Shown piece by piece: positions 32,809 through 41,269 of a DNA stretch of 64,000 nucleotides. Both the position numbers and the translations under genes were made by a program. How positions within the stretch are numbered: the first letter of the stretch is position 1; each line of letters begins with the position of its first letter. This DNA comes from Paenibacillus etheri (GTDB lineage Bacteria > Bacillota > Bacilli > Paenibacillales > Paenibacillaceae), in assembly GCF_001012825.1 (NCBI RefSeq), contig NZ_LCZJ02000019.1, positions 359,140 to 423,139 on the forward strand, in the 5' to 3' direction. Under the pieces are notes generated by a model. It saw only the letters and a list, made by a program, of their open reading frames with translations. It did not search any database and was not told the DNA's origin.

Positions 32809-34836
32809 ATGTCAACGAATATAAAATCAATTATTTTTTTGTTTGACCAATCATTCGGCATGCTTCGTTTTAGTGAGAAGAGTGAAGTAGTTGGAGTTGA
32901 TTTCTTACCGGGGATCATCACATTGATGGAAAGCTTACAAAGTTTTAATGTAGAAATGTTTTTGTTCTTGCCTGAAGTATCTGAATCTGTGGAAAATTTG
33001 AAGAATTATTTTCCTCAATTCAATCGAATTGTCATTTATCAAAATACAAGCGTGCTTCAGCAAGAGTTAAACCCATATCTTGTACGTGCTAATTCAACGA
33101 TTTTAGTTTCTTCCGATCGTGTCTTGAGAAGTTCAGCTGCTGAATTAGGTTTTATATCCACTCCCCATCCCCAAGTAGCCTTAAATATATTGAATAATAA
33201 GATATCTGAAATGGTTCTGATTTTTGGATCAAAAGAACAATGTAGAAGTATAAGTGACGGGTTACCCTATTTTTATTACAAAATTGAAGATAATCGTTGG
33301 TGTATGCTTTCAGTTATGGTGGAGGAGAACTTTTCAGAATTACAAAAAAATGGGGTTATAGTAGAAAAGTTATCTATAGATTTGTCAACTGAAGATCCGA
33401 TCTTCGTAGAGATTGAAGAATGGAATAAGGAAACGGAGGAAATTCTGAAGAAGCATAAAGTACTATCCATCGAGGGTAGAAAGATCATTGTTGCGTTAGG
33501 CCCCGCTGAACTCAATGAATCCCTACATGTACATGGGCCGAACGGTCATGCACATCCACAACTGCTTTTACCCAGTCCAGAAATGTTGTATCCAGTTAAC
33601 GACTTTAGGAATGATAATAAAGTTGTTAATAATACCGATTTTAGTGAATTGAACATGGAGAAAATTACAGCTTCTACTCCAGAATCCTTTGAAGCTATAG
33701 TAAAGCGTTACAGTGGAAAACTAGACATAGACCATGACGGACCCATTAAATCTCGTCATGTTTTACATCCTGATAATGTCAGAGTAATTAATGCACTTCA
33801 ACAGGATTTATCTGAACTCGGATTATGTCCAACCGTACATCGTTTTAACTTCAATGGGATTTCTTTAAATAACGTAATTGCTGATTTACCCGGTATCGTA
33901 CCTTCCTCTTTTGAACTAAATGTTAAAGAAAAACTAAGAGAACTGTTTCAACAATACCCAAACCCTATGCCCATTGAAAATTGGTTACCTTCCGTTAAAA
34001 ATATTGTTGGAAACGAATGGTTCACATCTAAAATCACAAATGATGCGAATCCAATTGCTCTAAGAAGATCAATAGAGGATTCGGTTGGGCTAAGTCCTTG
34101 GTATCCATGGTGGTTACAATCTTGTACCCTTCCAGACTCTGAGGCTAAATTAATTATTGTAGGATGTCATTTGGATTCTACAGCTGCTAATGATAGCATC
34201 TACCATCCTGATTCTGATCCCGCGCCTGGAGCAGATGATGATGCTTCTGGAATAGCGGCTGTTTTGTCAATTGCTAAGTGTCTATTGGAGTATAAGGAGC
34301 AGCTAACTCATACCGTCCGATTTTGTTTTTTTAATGCTGAGGAGTCAGGACTTGTTGGCAGCAAGGTATATGCATCTATGCTTAAAGCGACAGGCGCACC
34401 CGTCAAAGCTGCAATATGTATTGATATGATTGGCTTCAACAGTGATCAAAACCATCTGTTTGAAATCCATGCAGGTCATATTGATGCAGATATTCGGAAT
34501 GCTTCTTTACCTATAGCTCAAACTATAGCAAATCATGTTGTTGGAGTACCATCTCTGTCCCCACCTCAAATCTATCAAGGGACAAGTACGGATACTAACC
34601 CCGACCGAACTTTATTCGATGGTGCGATCGGTAGAAGTGACCATGCATCTTTCCATCAACAAGGGTATCCGGCTGTTGTTGTTTCTGAAGATTTTTTTAT
34701 CAATTTTCCATCTGAACCTGTGGATGATCCAAATCCAAATTATCATCATGCAAGCGATTTGTTTATCGATGCTTCTTATGGGTCGAGCATAACAAATGTG
34801 TTAGCCAATGCAGTTTTAGAACTCGCCAGAAAATAA
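32809..34836 (+). CDS. M28-family aminopeptidase fused to an N-terminal HAD-like domain
   Basis: 675 aa from the ATG at 32809 with AAAGGGG 8 bases upstream (a TTG 18 bases earlier overlaps the binding site). Residues 1 to about 160 (IIFLFDQSFGMLRF, FLPGIITLMESL, ILVSSDRVLRSSAAELGF) look like a HAD-type Rossmann domain, perhaps inactive. A His-rich linker (HVHGPNGHAHP) follows near 245. The C-terminal M28 domain has all zinc ligands and catalytic residues: VGCHLDS (His), GADDDASG (bridging Asp), FNAEESGLVGS (Glu, Glu), CIDMIGF (Asp) and RSDHASFHQQG (His). No signal peptide, so it is probably cytosolic. Transcribed away from the M36 gene and toward the phosphatase. Confidence 0.8.
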   Translation: MSTNIKSIIFLFDQSFGMLRFSEKSEVVGVDFLPGIITLMESLQSFNVEMFLFLPEVSESVENLKNYFPQFNRIVIYQNTSVLQQELNPYLVRANSTILVSSDRVLRSSAAELGFISTPHPQVALNILNNKISEMVLIFGSKEQCRSISDGLPYFYYKIEDNRWCMLSVMVEENFSELQKNGVIVEKLSIDLSTEDPIFVEIEEWNKETEEILKKHKVLSIEGRKIIVALGPAELNESLHVHGPNGHAHPQLLLPSPEMLYPVNDFRNDNKVVNNTDFSELNMEKITASTPESFEAIVKRYSGKLDIDHDGPIKSRHVLHPDNVRVINALQQDLSELGLCPTVHRFNFNGISLNNVIADLPGIVPSSFELNVKEKLRELFQQYPNPMPIENWLPSVKNIVGNEWFTSKITNDANPIALRRSIEDSVGLSPWYPWWLQSCTLPDSEAKLIIVGCHLDSTAANDSIYHPDSDPAPGADDDASGIAAVLSIAKCLLEYKEQLTHTVRFCFFNAEESGLVGSKVYASMLKATGAPVKAAICIDMIGFNSDQNHLFEIHAGHIDADIRNASLPIAQTIANHVVGVPSLSPPQIYQGTSTDTNPDRTLFDGAIGRSDHASFHQQGYPAVVVSEDFFINFPSEPVDDPNPNYHHASDLFIDASYGSSITNVLANAVLELARK

Positions 34837-34854
34837 ATGAGGGAGTGTTTTTAT

Positions 34855-35415
34855 ATGGATCAAAACTCAACTATTTACGTTATTCGACACGGTGAGGCAA
34901 GTTCTAACGAACCAGATGCACCGCTGACTGAAGTTGGCCAGAAGCAGGCTCAACAATTGGCTGAATTTTTATCTCGGTTCACCAATATTGAAAATAGTCG
35001 ATTAATTAGCAGTCCTTATTTGAGAGCAAGCAAAACGGCTGAAATTGTTGCGGCACGAATAAACCAAACTTTCTCCAAAGATAAAAGACTACAAGAACGC
35101 AATATAGGCGATTACCAGGGAAGTAACTTATTTGAAGATCTAAAAAATCACTTTTCCGATACGAATCATAGATTTCCAAATGGTGAATCTAACGGAGAAG
35201 TACGTGTTCGTGCAACCAGCCTAATAGATGAAATAAGGCATGATAATCAACATCCCACTTTCTTGTTTACCCATCGTTTGACAATGATGATCTTGTTTAA
35301 TTATTACGATCAAAATTGGGATTTTGATAAGGGAGTGTCAATAACGAACCCCGATGTGTATGAATTACAATTTGTTGATGAAATACCTAGTATTAGACGG
35401 GTTTGGAGTTTGTAA
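34855..35415 (+). CDS. Histidine phosphatase (phosphoglycerate mutase-like) family protein
   Basis: 186 aa from the ATG at 34855, which has GAGGGAG 9 bases upstream; the ATG at 34837 overlaps that site. IYVIRHGEASSN contains the RHG catalytic motif, with LTEVGQKQAQQL next to it. The second catalytic His is in FLFTHRLTMM (THR in place of the usual SHG). Lies 18 bases after the peptidase fusion, so the two are co-transcribed. Substrate unknown. Confidence 0.85.
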   Translation: MDQNSTIYVIRHGEASSNEPDAPLTEVGQKQAQQLAEFLSRFTNIENSRLISSPYLRASKTAEIVAARINQTFSKDKRLQERNIGDYQGSNLFEDLKNHFSDTNHRFPNGESNGEVRVRATSLIDEIRHDNQHPTFLFTHRLTMMILFNYYDQNWDFDKGVSITNPDVYELQFVDEIPSIRRVWSL

Positions 35416-35424
35416 TTAATTTTT

Positions 35425-35465
35425 AGAAGGAGCAGAATTTACTTTCAAATTAATTCTGCTTCTGC
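35425..35465 (+). terminator. Probable terminator of the peptidase-phosphatase operon
   Basis: AGCAGAATT / AATTCTGCT with a 12-base loop, 15 bases after the stop, followed by the pyrimidine stretch TCTGCTTCTTCTT. Confidence 0.5.
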
Positions 35466-35489
35466 TTCTTCTTATCCTACTATGAACGA

Positions 35490-35880
35490 TTAACCAGTAA
35501 TATGAAGCGTAAGTCATGTAACTCTTGCTCCTTAGGTCCTGCTCCCCGAATTGAATCGAAGCTGTAGAACTCAACACGATTGTGCCCTTATCTCCGAATA
35601 TATCCATTTTAAGTCCAGTCTGATGTTTGAATCCACCTTGAAAATGAACGCTGGCTGCTGCAACGTTAGTTAATTTTCCTGTAATCATTATTTGATCATC
35701 CGTCGTTTTCTAAATGAATTTATGAATATCCACCAATTCGAATTTAGGAAACTGTTGTACTGTGACAGCAGAGAGTTCTGTAAAGTTCCCAAGCATGTAG
35801 GTAAATGCATCAAGATTATATATCTTTAAATTGGCTGATAAACTTTTCAAACATTGCCTTCCACCAATTTATCGATATCA
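35490..35880 (-). pseudogene. Gfo/Idh/MocA-family oxidoreductase remnant
   Basis: On the minus strand one frame reads IYNLDAFTYMLGNFTELSAV, then QQFPKFELVDI, then an in-frame TAG (about 35710), then DDQIMITGKLTNVAAASVHF and GDKGTIVLSS. This is the C-terminal beta-sheet domain of Gfo/Idh/MocA dehydrogenases with one nonsense codon. The N-terminal NAD-binding half is absent, and the C-terminus runs into unrelated codons after about 35520. The 846-base gap 35416-36261 otherwise holds the terminator, the DhaS-type operator and a cre site. Confidence 0.6.
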
Positions 35881-36142
35881 CACCCGCCGCTGACCATTCT
35901 CAGATATGTATTTTATGAAGGTGAAACTGTTGTTTCAATTATAGATTCGCCAAACAGAAAATCCAATATCTTTACTTTCCCTTTCGATTTTCACCTCGAT
36001 ATGGATAATATCAAAACTTCTTCCCTGCTTCACCTAGCTGAATTTTTCATGATAGGTTCTATATCCTGTCCCTTCCCTCCTAAGAATGCTGAAGATGAGC
36101 CAGAGCACTGTAGAATATTTGGTATATTGGTAGAGTGTTTTT

Positions 36143-36164
36143 TGACAGAAAACTGGTTTTGTCC
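36143..36164. promoter_or_regulatory. DhaS-type operator upstream of the MetX-like hydrolase
   Basis: TGACAGAA, six bases, TTTTGTCC. Same spacing and nearly the same halves as at 39687-39708 before dhaK. It resembles the Lactococcus lactis DhaS operator as I recall it (GGACACAT, six bases, ATTTGTCC). A cre site follows 7 bases downstream. Confidence 0.55.
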
Positions 36165-36171
36165 GTTTACT

Positions 36172-36185
36172 ATAAAGCGCTTACA
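36172..36185. promoter_or_regulatory. Candidate cre site
   Basis: On the minus strand TGTAAGCGCTTTAT, 13 of 14 matches to TGWAARCGYTWNCW. It is placed just downstream of the DhaS-type operator, as at 39717-39730. Confidence 0.5.
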
Positions 36186-36261
36186 TTTTAATATAGGTAT
36201 AGAAAGAAGCGAGTGAAACTTACTAATCATTGGAGAACATCCATAAAAGGAGGAAAAATGT

Positions 36262-37314
36262 GTGATCAAGAACCCTTTCTACACATCCGAACATTTTCAG
36301 GGGAAGTACGAGTCTTATGAGATCGGCAGTCTGGAGCTTGAAGAAGGCGAAACGCTGCGCGGCTGCAAACTGGCCTATCGTACGTTTGGTCATCTTAATG
36401 CTGCCAAAGACAATGCGATCCTTGTGACCACCTGGTTTTCGGGCACCGGCAAAATCATGGAGGACGTTTATGTGGGCCCTGAACATGCGCTCGATCCCAA
36501 CAAGTACTTTATCGTCATCGTGGATCAGATCGGTTGCGGCACTTCTTCTTCACCGCAGAACACACCTGCTCCTCAGTCGATGGCGAAGTTCCCGAAAATC
36601 CGAATCGGAGACGACGTGCGCGCACAGCACAAGCTTTTGACTGAAAAATTCGGCATTACCCAGCTCGCTCTGGTGACCGGCGGTTCGATGGGCGCACAGC
36701 AGACGTATGAATGGGTTGTACGGTATCCGGATATGGTCAAACGCGCGGCGCCTATTGCTTCGACCGCTCGAATTTCGCGGCACCAGATCATTTTCACCGA
36801 AACCTTGCAAGAAGCCCTGATGTCGGACCCCGCTTGGAAAGATGGATGGTACGAAGACGGAATGCACGTTCGAAGAGGTATGGATCGGATGGCAAAAATT
36901 GTGGCTCTCCAGGGATGGAGCCAAGAATTTTATCAAGAAGAACGCTTCCGAACCATCTTAGGCATGTCTTCGCTCACAGATTTCATGAACAGCTTCATGA
37001 AGGCCTATTTTGAACCGATGGATCCGAACGCCTTGCTGTACGAAGTATGGAAATGGCAGCGGGCCGATATCTCGCGAAATACCGGTGGCAACCTTGAAAC
37101 AGCCCTGAAAAGCATCAAGGCTAAAACCTTCGTGTTGGCCATCAGCCATGACATGTTTTTCCCTCCGCATGAATGCGAAGCCGACCAGAAGCTGATTCCC
37201 GACTCCCAATTCAGATTGATCGAGTCCAAGGAAGGTCATTTCGCGTTGAACGGATTCGAGCCGAAATACATGGAGCAAGTCGACGCCTGTTTGCGTGAGC
37301 TGTTGTCGATGTAA
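36262..37314 (+). CDS. MetX-like alpha/beta hydrolase (homoserine O-acetyltransferase family)
   Basis: 350 aa, GTG start with AGGAGG 8 bases upstream (an ATG 4 bases earlier is out of frame). The fold and landmarks match the MetX group: LAYRTFGHLNAAKDNAILV near the start, oxyanion region TTWFSGT, nucleophile elbow GGSMGAQQ with Ser about 143, then a late Asp region (ISHDMFFPP) and His in KEGHFALNG. MetX proper is followed by methionine genes; here the neighbours are a DUF1097 membrane protein and Dha regulators, so the acyl acceptor is uncertain and it may be a plain hydrolase. More GC-rich than the 29-35 kb genes. Preceded by DhaS-type operator and cre. Confidence 0.7.
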   Translation: MIKNPFYTSEHFQGKYESYEIGSLELEEGETLRGCKLAYRTFGHLNAAKDNAILVTTWFSGTGKIMEDVYVGPEHALDPNKYFIVIVDQIGCGTSSSPQNTPAPQSMAKFPKIRIGDDVRAQHKLLTEKFGITQLALVTGGSMGAQQTYEWVVRYPDMVKRAAPIASTARISRHQIIFTETLQEALMSDPAWKDGWYEDGMHVRRGMDRMAKIVALQGWSQEFYQEERFRTILGMSSLTDFMNSFMKAYFEPMDPNALLYEVWKWQRADISRNTGGNLETALKSIKAKTFVLAISHDMFFPPHECEADQKLIPDSQFRLIESKEGHFALNGFEPKYMEQVDACLRELLSM

Positions 37315-37370
37315 GCGCGTGAACAGTACGCGGATCGAAAAATCCAAAAAATAATTGGGAGACTGAAACT

Positions 37371-37916
37371 ATGACAAAAGGAAAGTTTTTCTGGATCGCA
37401 TTTTTTATAGGGGCCCAAGCTTTCTTACTCCAAGTCATTGATCAGGTGCTGGCTCCGCTATGTCCACCGGACGGAAATGTGGGTTTTGGCTGGATTTCTT
37501 TCCAGGCGTGGGCGATGTATTTTTTATCAGGGTTAAATGTTGTTGGAGCCGTCAAGGCGTTTTTCAGCTACGGAATCGGAATTTTAGCTTCCGTAGCGAT
37601 CATGGTCAGCGGCGGAATGCTATCGGGTCTTGGATTTTTCACAATACCTGTTGTGCTTCTGATTGTTGTGCCGATTGTCATTTACTTTGAGCTTGCACCG
37701 TCCCTACTAAGTTATGTGCCTGCCATGTTTGTGGGAGCGGGCGTATACTTCGGATTTATGAGCTATATCGAAGCCGCTACCTATACCGGCGCGGCCATCA
37801 CCGAATTAATCTATTGCGCTCTCGGACTTTTATTCGGATATGTTACCGTTACGTTCAGAGGCTGGTATGAAAAGCACTTTGTAAACAATAAAACAAACGG
37901 AATCCAAATTAATTGA
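37371..37916 (+). CDS. DUF1097 family membrane protein
   Basis: 181 aa with five predicted membrane helices starting at FWIAFFIGAQAFL, and glycine-rich spans (MVSGGMLSGLGFF, FVGAGVYFGFMSY). It resembles the DUF1097 family (E. coli YcdZ), a group of inner-membrane proteins of unknown function sometimes proposed as transporters. Starts 56 bases after the MetX-like gene with TTGGGAG upstream, so the two form an operon. Stop is followed by a strong terminator. Confidence 0.75.
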   Translation: MTKGKFFWIAFFIGAQAFLLQVIDQVLAPLCPPDGNVGFGWISFQAWAMYFLSGLNVVGAVKAFFSYGIGILASVAIMVSGGMLSGLGFFTIPVVLLIVVPIVIYFELAPSLLSYVPAMFVGAGVYFGFMSYIEAATYTGAAITELIYCALGLLFGYVTVTFRGWYEKHFVNNKTNGIQIN

Positions 37917-37949
37917 ATAAACGCCAATATGTAAGCGCTTGAATGATTC

Positions 37950-38000
37950 AAATCTCCTATGCTGCGGTTACTCGCCGTGTCCAAATCATAGGAGATTTTT
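37950..38000. terminator. Terminator between converging transcripts
   Basis: AAATCTCCTATG / CATAGGAGATTT, 12-bp perfect stem with a long loop, T run on the plus strand. Serves the DUF1097 gene and perhaps the converging dhaQ-like gene, whose stop is at 38030. Confidence 0.75.
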
Positions 38001-38029
38001 ATTTACCCATCGTGAATGGAGTCTTCCAA

Positions 38030-39028
38030 CTACCAGCTTGATACGCGAACATCCGCCTTCAACCATTTTTCCCAGTTGGGGTCTTCGATCTTTAACAGAC
38101 TTAAGGAAATCCCCTTCATATCCATGGATGTCAAGTGCGAACCGACTTTGAAGAATCTGACATCGATGCTTTCCAGTTGTGTTAAGCGCCTGATGTCATT
38201 GGAAAAAATATACTGTTCCATCAAGGGCGTTGCGCCTAATCCATTGATTAAGACGGCAAACTTGTCCCCTTTTTTCCAACGGTAAATGCTTTTCAGCTTG
38301 TTCATCAATTCAATCGCCAGCTTTTCGGATGAATCGAAAGTCTCTTTGCGGTATCCTTTTTCGCCATGAATTCCGACGCCAAAATAAACTTCGTGATCCT
38401 CCAGAGTAAACGAAGTCTCTGTTTGAGTAGGGTTATTAGCAGGGGTCAGCGCAACGCCCAAAGTATGCAGATTACTAACGACAGAAGAGCCAATCTCCTT
38501 CAGCTTCTGCAAAGAAAATCCTTCCGTTGCTGCCGCACCAACTATTTTATGCACAAAAACGGTGCCGGCTACCCCTCTTCTTCTTTTGTTAAATGTTGCG
38601 TCGTTTTCAATGGAAACGTCATCGTTTACAAGGATATGATCAACAGATCGTCCTTCTTTTAGGGCGATGGATTCTGCAGTTAAGAAGTTGTCCACATCCG
38701 CTTTGAAATTTTTCACAACCATCAGGACGCTTTTATTTTTGTCTGCCTTACGAATCGCAGCCAATATTTGTTCCGGTGTAGGCGGAATAAATATAGGTCC
38801 GCTAACCGCTATGGAGAGCATTCCGTCTCCAACGTAACCGAAATGCGCGGGTTCATGGCCACTCCCCCCGCCGCTTAAAAGAACGACGTTTTGCCCAATG
38901 TCACCCAGGTCTTTCCGATAAATAATGTGATGTTTCGAGTCATAATAAACCCTTTCTTTATGTTCGAAATAAAAACCTTGCAACATATCTCGAACTATAT
39001 TTTGAACATCGTTTTTAATCGTTTTCAT
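38030..39028 (-). CDS. dhaQ: DhaQ-like protein (DhaK paralogue, likely co-activator of DhaS)
   Basis: 332 aa, full DhaK length. It has the dihydroxyacetone-binding features LSGGGSGHEPAH and the His of GVGIHGEKG, which binds dihydroxyacetone covalently in DhaK; the usual HGEPG here reads HGEKG. No DhaL or ATP-binding domain. It overlaps the TetR-type dhaS gene by 4 bases (ATGA), the arrangement of the L. lactis regulator pair, where DhaQ with bound dihydroxyacetone turns DhaS into an activator. For that reason I call it DhaQ and not the kinase subunit. A second, truncated DhaK starts divergently at 39800. Confidence 0.75.
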   Translation of the reverse strand: MKTIKNDVQNIVRDMLQGFYFEHKERVYYDSKHHIIYRKDLGDIGQNVVLLSGGGSGHEPAHFGYVGDGMLSIAVSGPIFIPPTPEQILAAIRKADKNKSVLMVVKNFKADVDNFLTAESIALKEGRSVDHILVNDDVSIENDATFNKRRRGVAGTVFVHKIVGAAATEGFSLQKLKEIGSSVVSNLHTLGVALTPANNPTQTETSFTLEDHEVYFGVGIHGEKGYRKETFDSSEKLAIELMNKLKSIYRWKKGDKFAVLINGLGATPLMEQYIFSNDIRRLTQLESIDVRFFKVGSHLTSMDMKGISLSLLKIEDPNWEKWLKADVRVSSW

Positions 39029-39609
39029 CGTTTCTCCACCTTATGATTTGCTGATTGCCGCAGGGATAATATCAATTGATCATGAATCATCGTTTTCATC
39101 AAAGACGACATGACAGATGGGTTGATCATGCAAGCATTCTGGATCCAATCTTTGATCGTGCCCCCAAACCCGTGACTATAAAAAGAGGCCAATAAACTTT
39201 TTTTCTCTTCGGAAACGCTTATTCCAAAACCCAACGATAGTTCATCGATAATTTTTAAATATAAGTTCTTTGTATGCTCATATAAATACTCGTTAAACGA
39301 ATTTTGCTCGACAACTTTAAACGCATTTCGATAAAAACGCTGATTTTCATAAAAATACCCGAATAACTGATTAAAAATATTTTCCCACTTCTCATATTCA
39401 ATAAAGTCAGTAATGTTCTCCTTCGTTTCTTCTTTATAGATCCAACCCAGCAATTCGTATTTATCCTGAAAATGATAATAAAACGTTTGCCTCCGCATCT
39501 GACAGTTTATCATGATGTCGCTCACTGAGATTTTATGGAACGTTTCCGTCTCCATTAGATCTTTTAATGATTTTGCAATCATTTTTTGTGTAATGATCGA
39601 TGAGGTCAT
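39025..39609 (-). CDS. dhaS: DhaS-like TetR-family regulator of dihydroxyacetone metabolism
   Basis: 194 aa from the ATG at 39609 (AGGAG upstream; a TTG one codon earlier is possible). The N-terminus SIITQKMIAKSLKDLMETET leads into the helix-turn-helix ISVSDIMINCQMRRQTFYYH, with FYYHFQDKYELLGWIY close to the DhaS family pattern. The C-terminal ligand domain ends SLRQSANHKVEKR. The gene is divergent from dhaK and forms an operon with the dhaQ-like gene. Predicted to bind the two 22-bp operators at 36143-36164 and 39687-39708. Confidence 0.85.
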   Translation of the reverse strand: MTSSIITQKMIAKSLKDLMETETFHKISVSDIMINCQMRRQTFYYHFQDKYELLGWIYKEETKENITDFIEYEKWENIFNQLFGYFYENQRFYRNAFKVVEQNSFNEYLYEHTKNLYLKIIDELSLGFGISVSEEKKSLLASFYSHGFGGTIKDWIQNACMINPSVMSSLMKTMIHDQLILSLRQSANHKVEKR

Positions 39610-39686
39610 CAAAATCTCCTTGTCACCATATTCATTCCATCCTTATAATAACAAAATCTGTTAGTAAAGATAAACAGGTGCGTCTT

Positions 39687-39708
39687 TGACAGATGCGCTT
39701 TTTTGTCC
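39687..39708. promoter_or_regulatory. DhaS-type operator upstream of dhaK
   Basis: TGACAGAT, six bases, TTTTGTCC: imperfect inverted repeat in the 190-base divergent region between dhaS and dhaK. GTCCGTTTAC follows both copies. Confidence 0.6.
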
Positions 39709-39716
39709 GTTTACCT

Positions 39717-39730
39717 TGAAACGCTTACAC
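39717..39730. promoter_or_regulatory. Candidate cre site
   Basis: On the minus strand TGTAAGCGTTTCAA, 13 of 14 matches to the cre consensus, 8 bases after the DhaS-type operator. Suggests carbon catabolite repression of dhaK. Confidence 0.5.
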
Positions 39731-39799
39731 TCTAATACGAGTATTGACAATAAGCATTCATTCGGACTTCTTCCATGTCTAAATAAGGGGGAAACGCAA

Positions 39800-40489
39800 G
39801 TGAAAAATATCATGAATAAACCCGAAAACCTCGTGGTGGAGATGTGTAACGGCATGGTGATGGCGCATCCAGAACTGGAGTTTCTGAAAAAGTATAAAAT
39901 CATCAAGAAAAAAGCAATCAATGTAAATAAAGTAAGTCTGATCAGCGGCGGCGGCAGCGGACATGAACCGGCTCACGCGGGATTTGTGGGGAAAGGCATG
40001 TTGGATGCTGCAGTATGCGGCGACGTATTCGCTTCTCCATCGCAGATCCAGGTGTATCAAACCATCAAGGCAACTTCCGGTCGCAAAGGCGCTCTGATGA
40101 TTATTAAGAATTACAGCGGCGATATGATGAATTTTAAAAATGGCGCGGCATTGGCGCAAGAAGAAGGCTTGCAGGTTGAATACGTTCGGGTGGATGACGA
40201 TATCGCAGTCGAAGATAGCTTGTATTCTGTTGGGCGCCACGGTGTTGCCGGAACCGTGCTGGTTCATAAAATCGCTGGGGCTGCGGCGGAAGAAGGCAGA
40301 GATCTCGGGCAGGTTAAGGAAGCAGCAGAAAAAGCGGCCGCAAACGTACGAAGCATTGGCGTCACCCTTACTTCCTGCACCGTTCCCGCCAAAGGCTCGC
40401 CTACATTCGCGTTGGGTGTAGACGAGTTTGAATATGGGGTTAGTTATAACGGAGAAAGAAAACAATCTTATTCAATACGTGGACGATAA
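39800..40489 (+). pseudogene. dhaK: dhaK, dihydroxyacetone kinase subunit, 3' truncated
   Basis: Starts at GTG (39800) with AGGGGG 8 bases upstream. About 213 residues of good DhaK sequence follow: ISGGGSGHEPAHAGFVGKGM, MIIKNYSGDMMNFKNGA, VGRHGVAGTVLVHKIAGAA. Homology stops at DEFEYGV (about 40440), exactly where the catalytic GIHGEPG should begin. The frame then runs 16 codons into the neighbouring permease sequence out of frame. The substrate-binding His, the last 110 residues, dhaL and dhaM are missing here, so no kinase can be made from this locus. Confidence 0.85.
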
Positions 40490-41252
40490 TGGAGATCGGA
40501 TCGGTTTGAACAACAGTGGTGTGCTAGTACCTAAATCGTATGCCGACGAGTATCGGATTGCAGAAGGTGATAGCATCGGAATCAAGTTCACTGCGCCAGA
40601 GTTTGCAAATAAAACGGTCGATATGAAGGTTTTACACATATCCACCCAGTATTCGAATCCGTCGTTTTATATTACACCATCGTACCTAATGAGCTTTGGC
40701 ATTGACTACAATCCTACGTCACTATTAGTGGAAGCCGATAGCACCACAGTCCTTACAAACATTCGTACTTACTTCGAACAGGATCAACAAGTAGAAACAG
40801 TCGCAGATAAGAGTGATTTAAAGAGATCCGCGGTTTATATGTTGAAGCAAAATAGTTTTGTTTTTATCTTGTTTATCATTAGTGCCGTTGTTCTTTCCTT
40901 TGGTACCATCTATACGATATCCTCCATTAACATTTATGAAAGAAATCGTGAGCTGGCGACACTAAAGGTATTAGGCTACCCTAGGAATAAAATAAACCGG
41001 CTTATCTTTTTTGAAAATATGATACTGACCACCTTTGCGGTTGTTGTAGCGTTACCGATTGGTGCCTATCTGTATAAATTAGCTGTTAATGCAATGGCAA
41101 GCGCCCATCAGCAAATCCCGGATCAAGTAAATCTGGTTGTCATAGTGATCTCTGTTTCTACTGCATTTACGCTCACTATTCTTTCGAACTTATTGATTCG
41201 GAGAAAAGTAACCCAAATAAATATGATTGAATCATTAAAAAGTACAGAATAG
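40437..41252 (+). pseudogene. FtsX/MacB-type ABC transporter permease, 5' truncated
   Basis: About 271 residues read in the frame beginning VITEKENNLIQYVDDNGDRI. They correspond to the periplasmic loop plus the last three membrane helices (FVFILFIISAVVLSFGTIYT, ILTTFAVVVALPIGAYLYKL, LVVIVISVSTAFTLTILSNL) and the FtsX motif ERNRELATLKVLGYPRNKI. The N-terminal membrane helix and its start are gone; the sequence abuts truncated dhaK. Whether an internal ATG is translated is unknown. Confidence 0.75.
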
Positions 41253-41269
41253 TGTCAGACGGCGACAAC

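Noticed and set aside
35854-36216. 120-codon plus-strand frame before the MetX-like gene
   Set aside because: No binding site or similarity; it covers the DhaS-type operator and cre, so the similarity of its end to another antisense frame near 39.7 kb is just the repeated regulatory DNA.
37930-37943. TGTAAGCGCTTGAA as a cre site
   Set aside because: Matches the cre core but lies between a stop codon and a terminator with no promoter downstream; probably chance or unused.
39686-39691. TTGACA as a -35 box for dhaK (also at 36142)
   Set aside because: No acceptable -10 follows at 16-18 bases in either copy, and the hexamer is part of the conserved 22-bp operator, so I prefer the operator reading.
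39779-40465. 228-codon minus-strand frame opposite dhaK
   Set aside because: dhaK on the plus strand is clearly real; the antisense frame has no family features.
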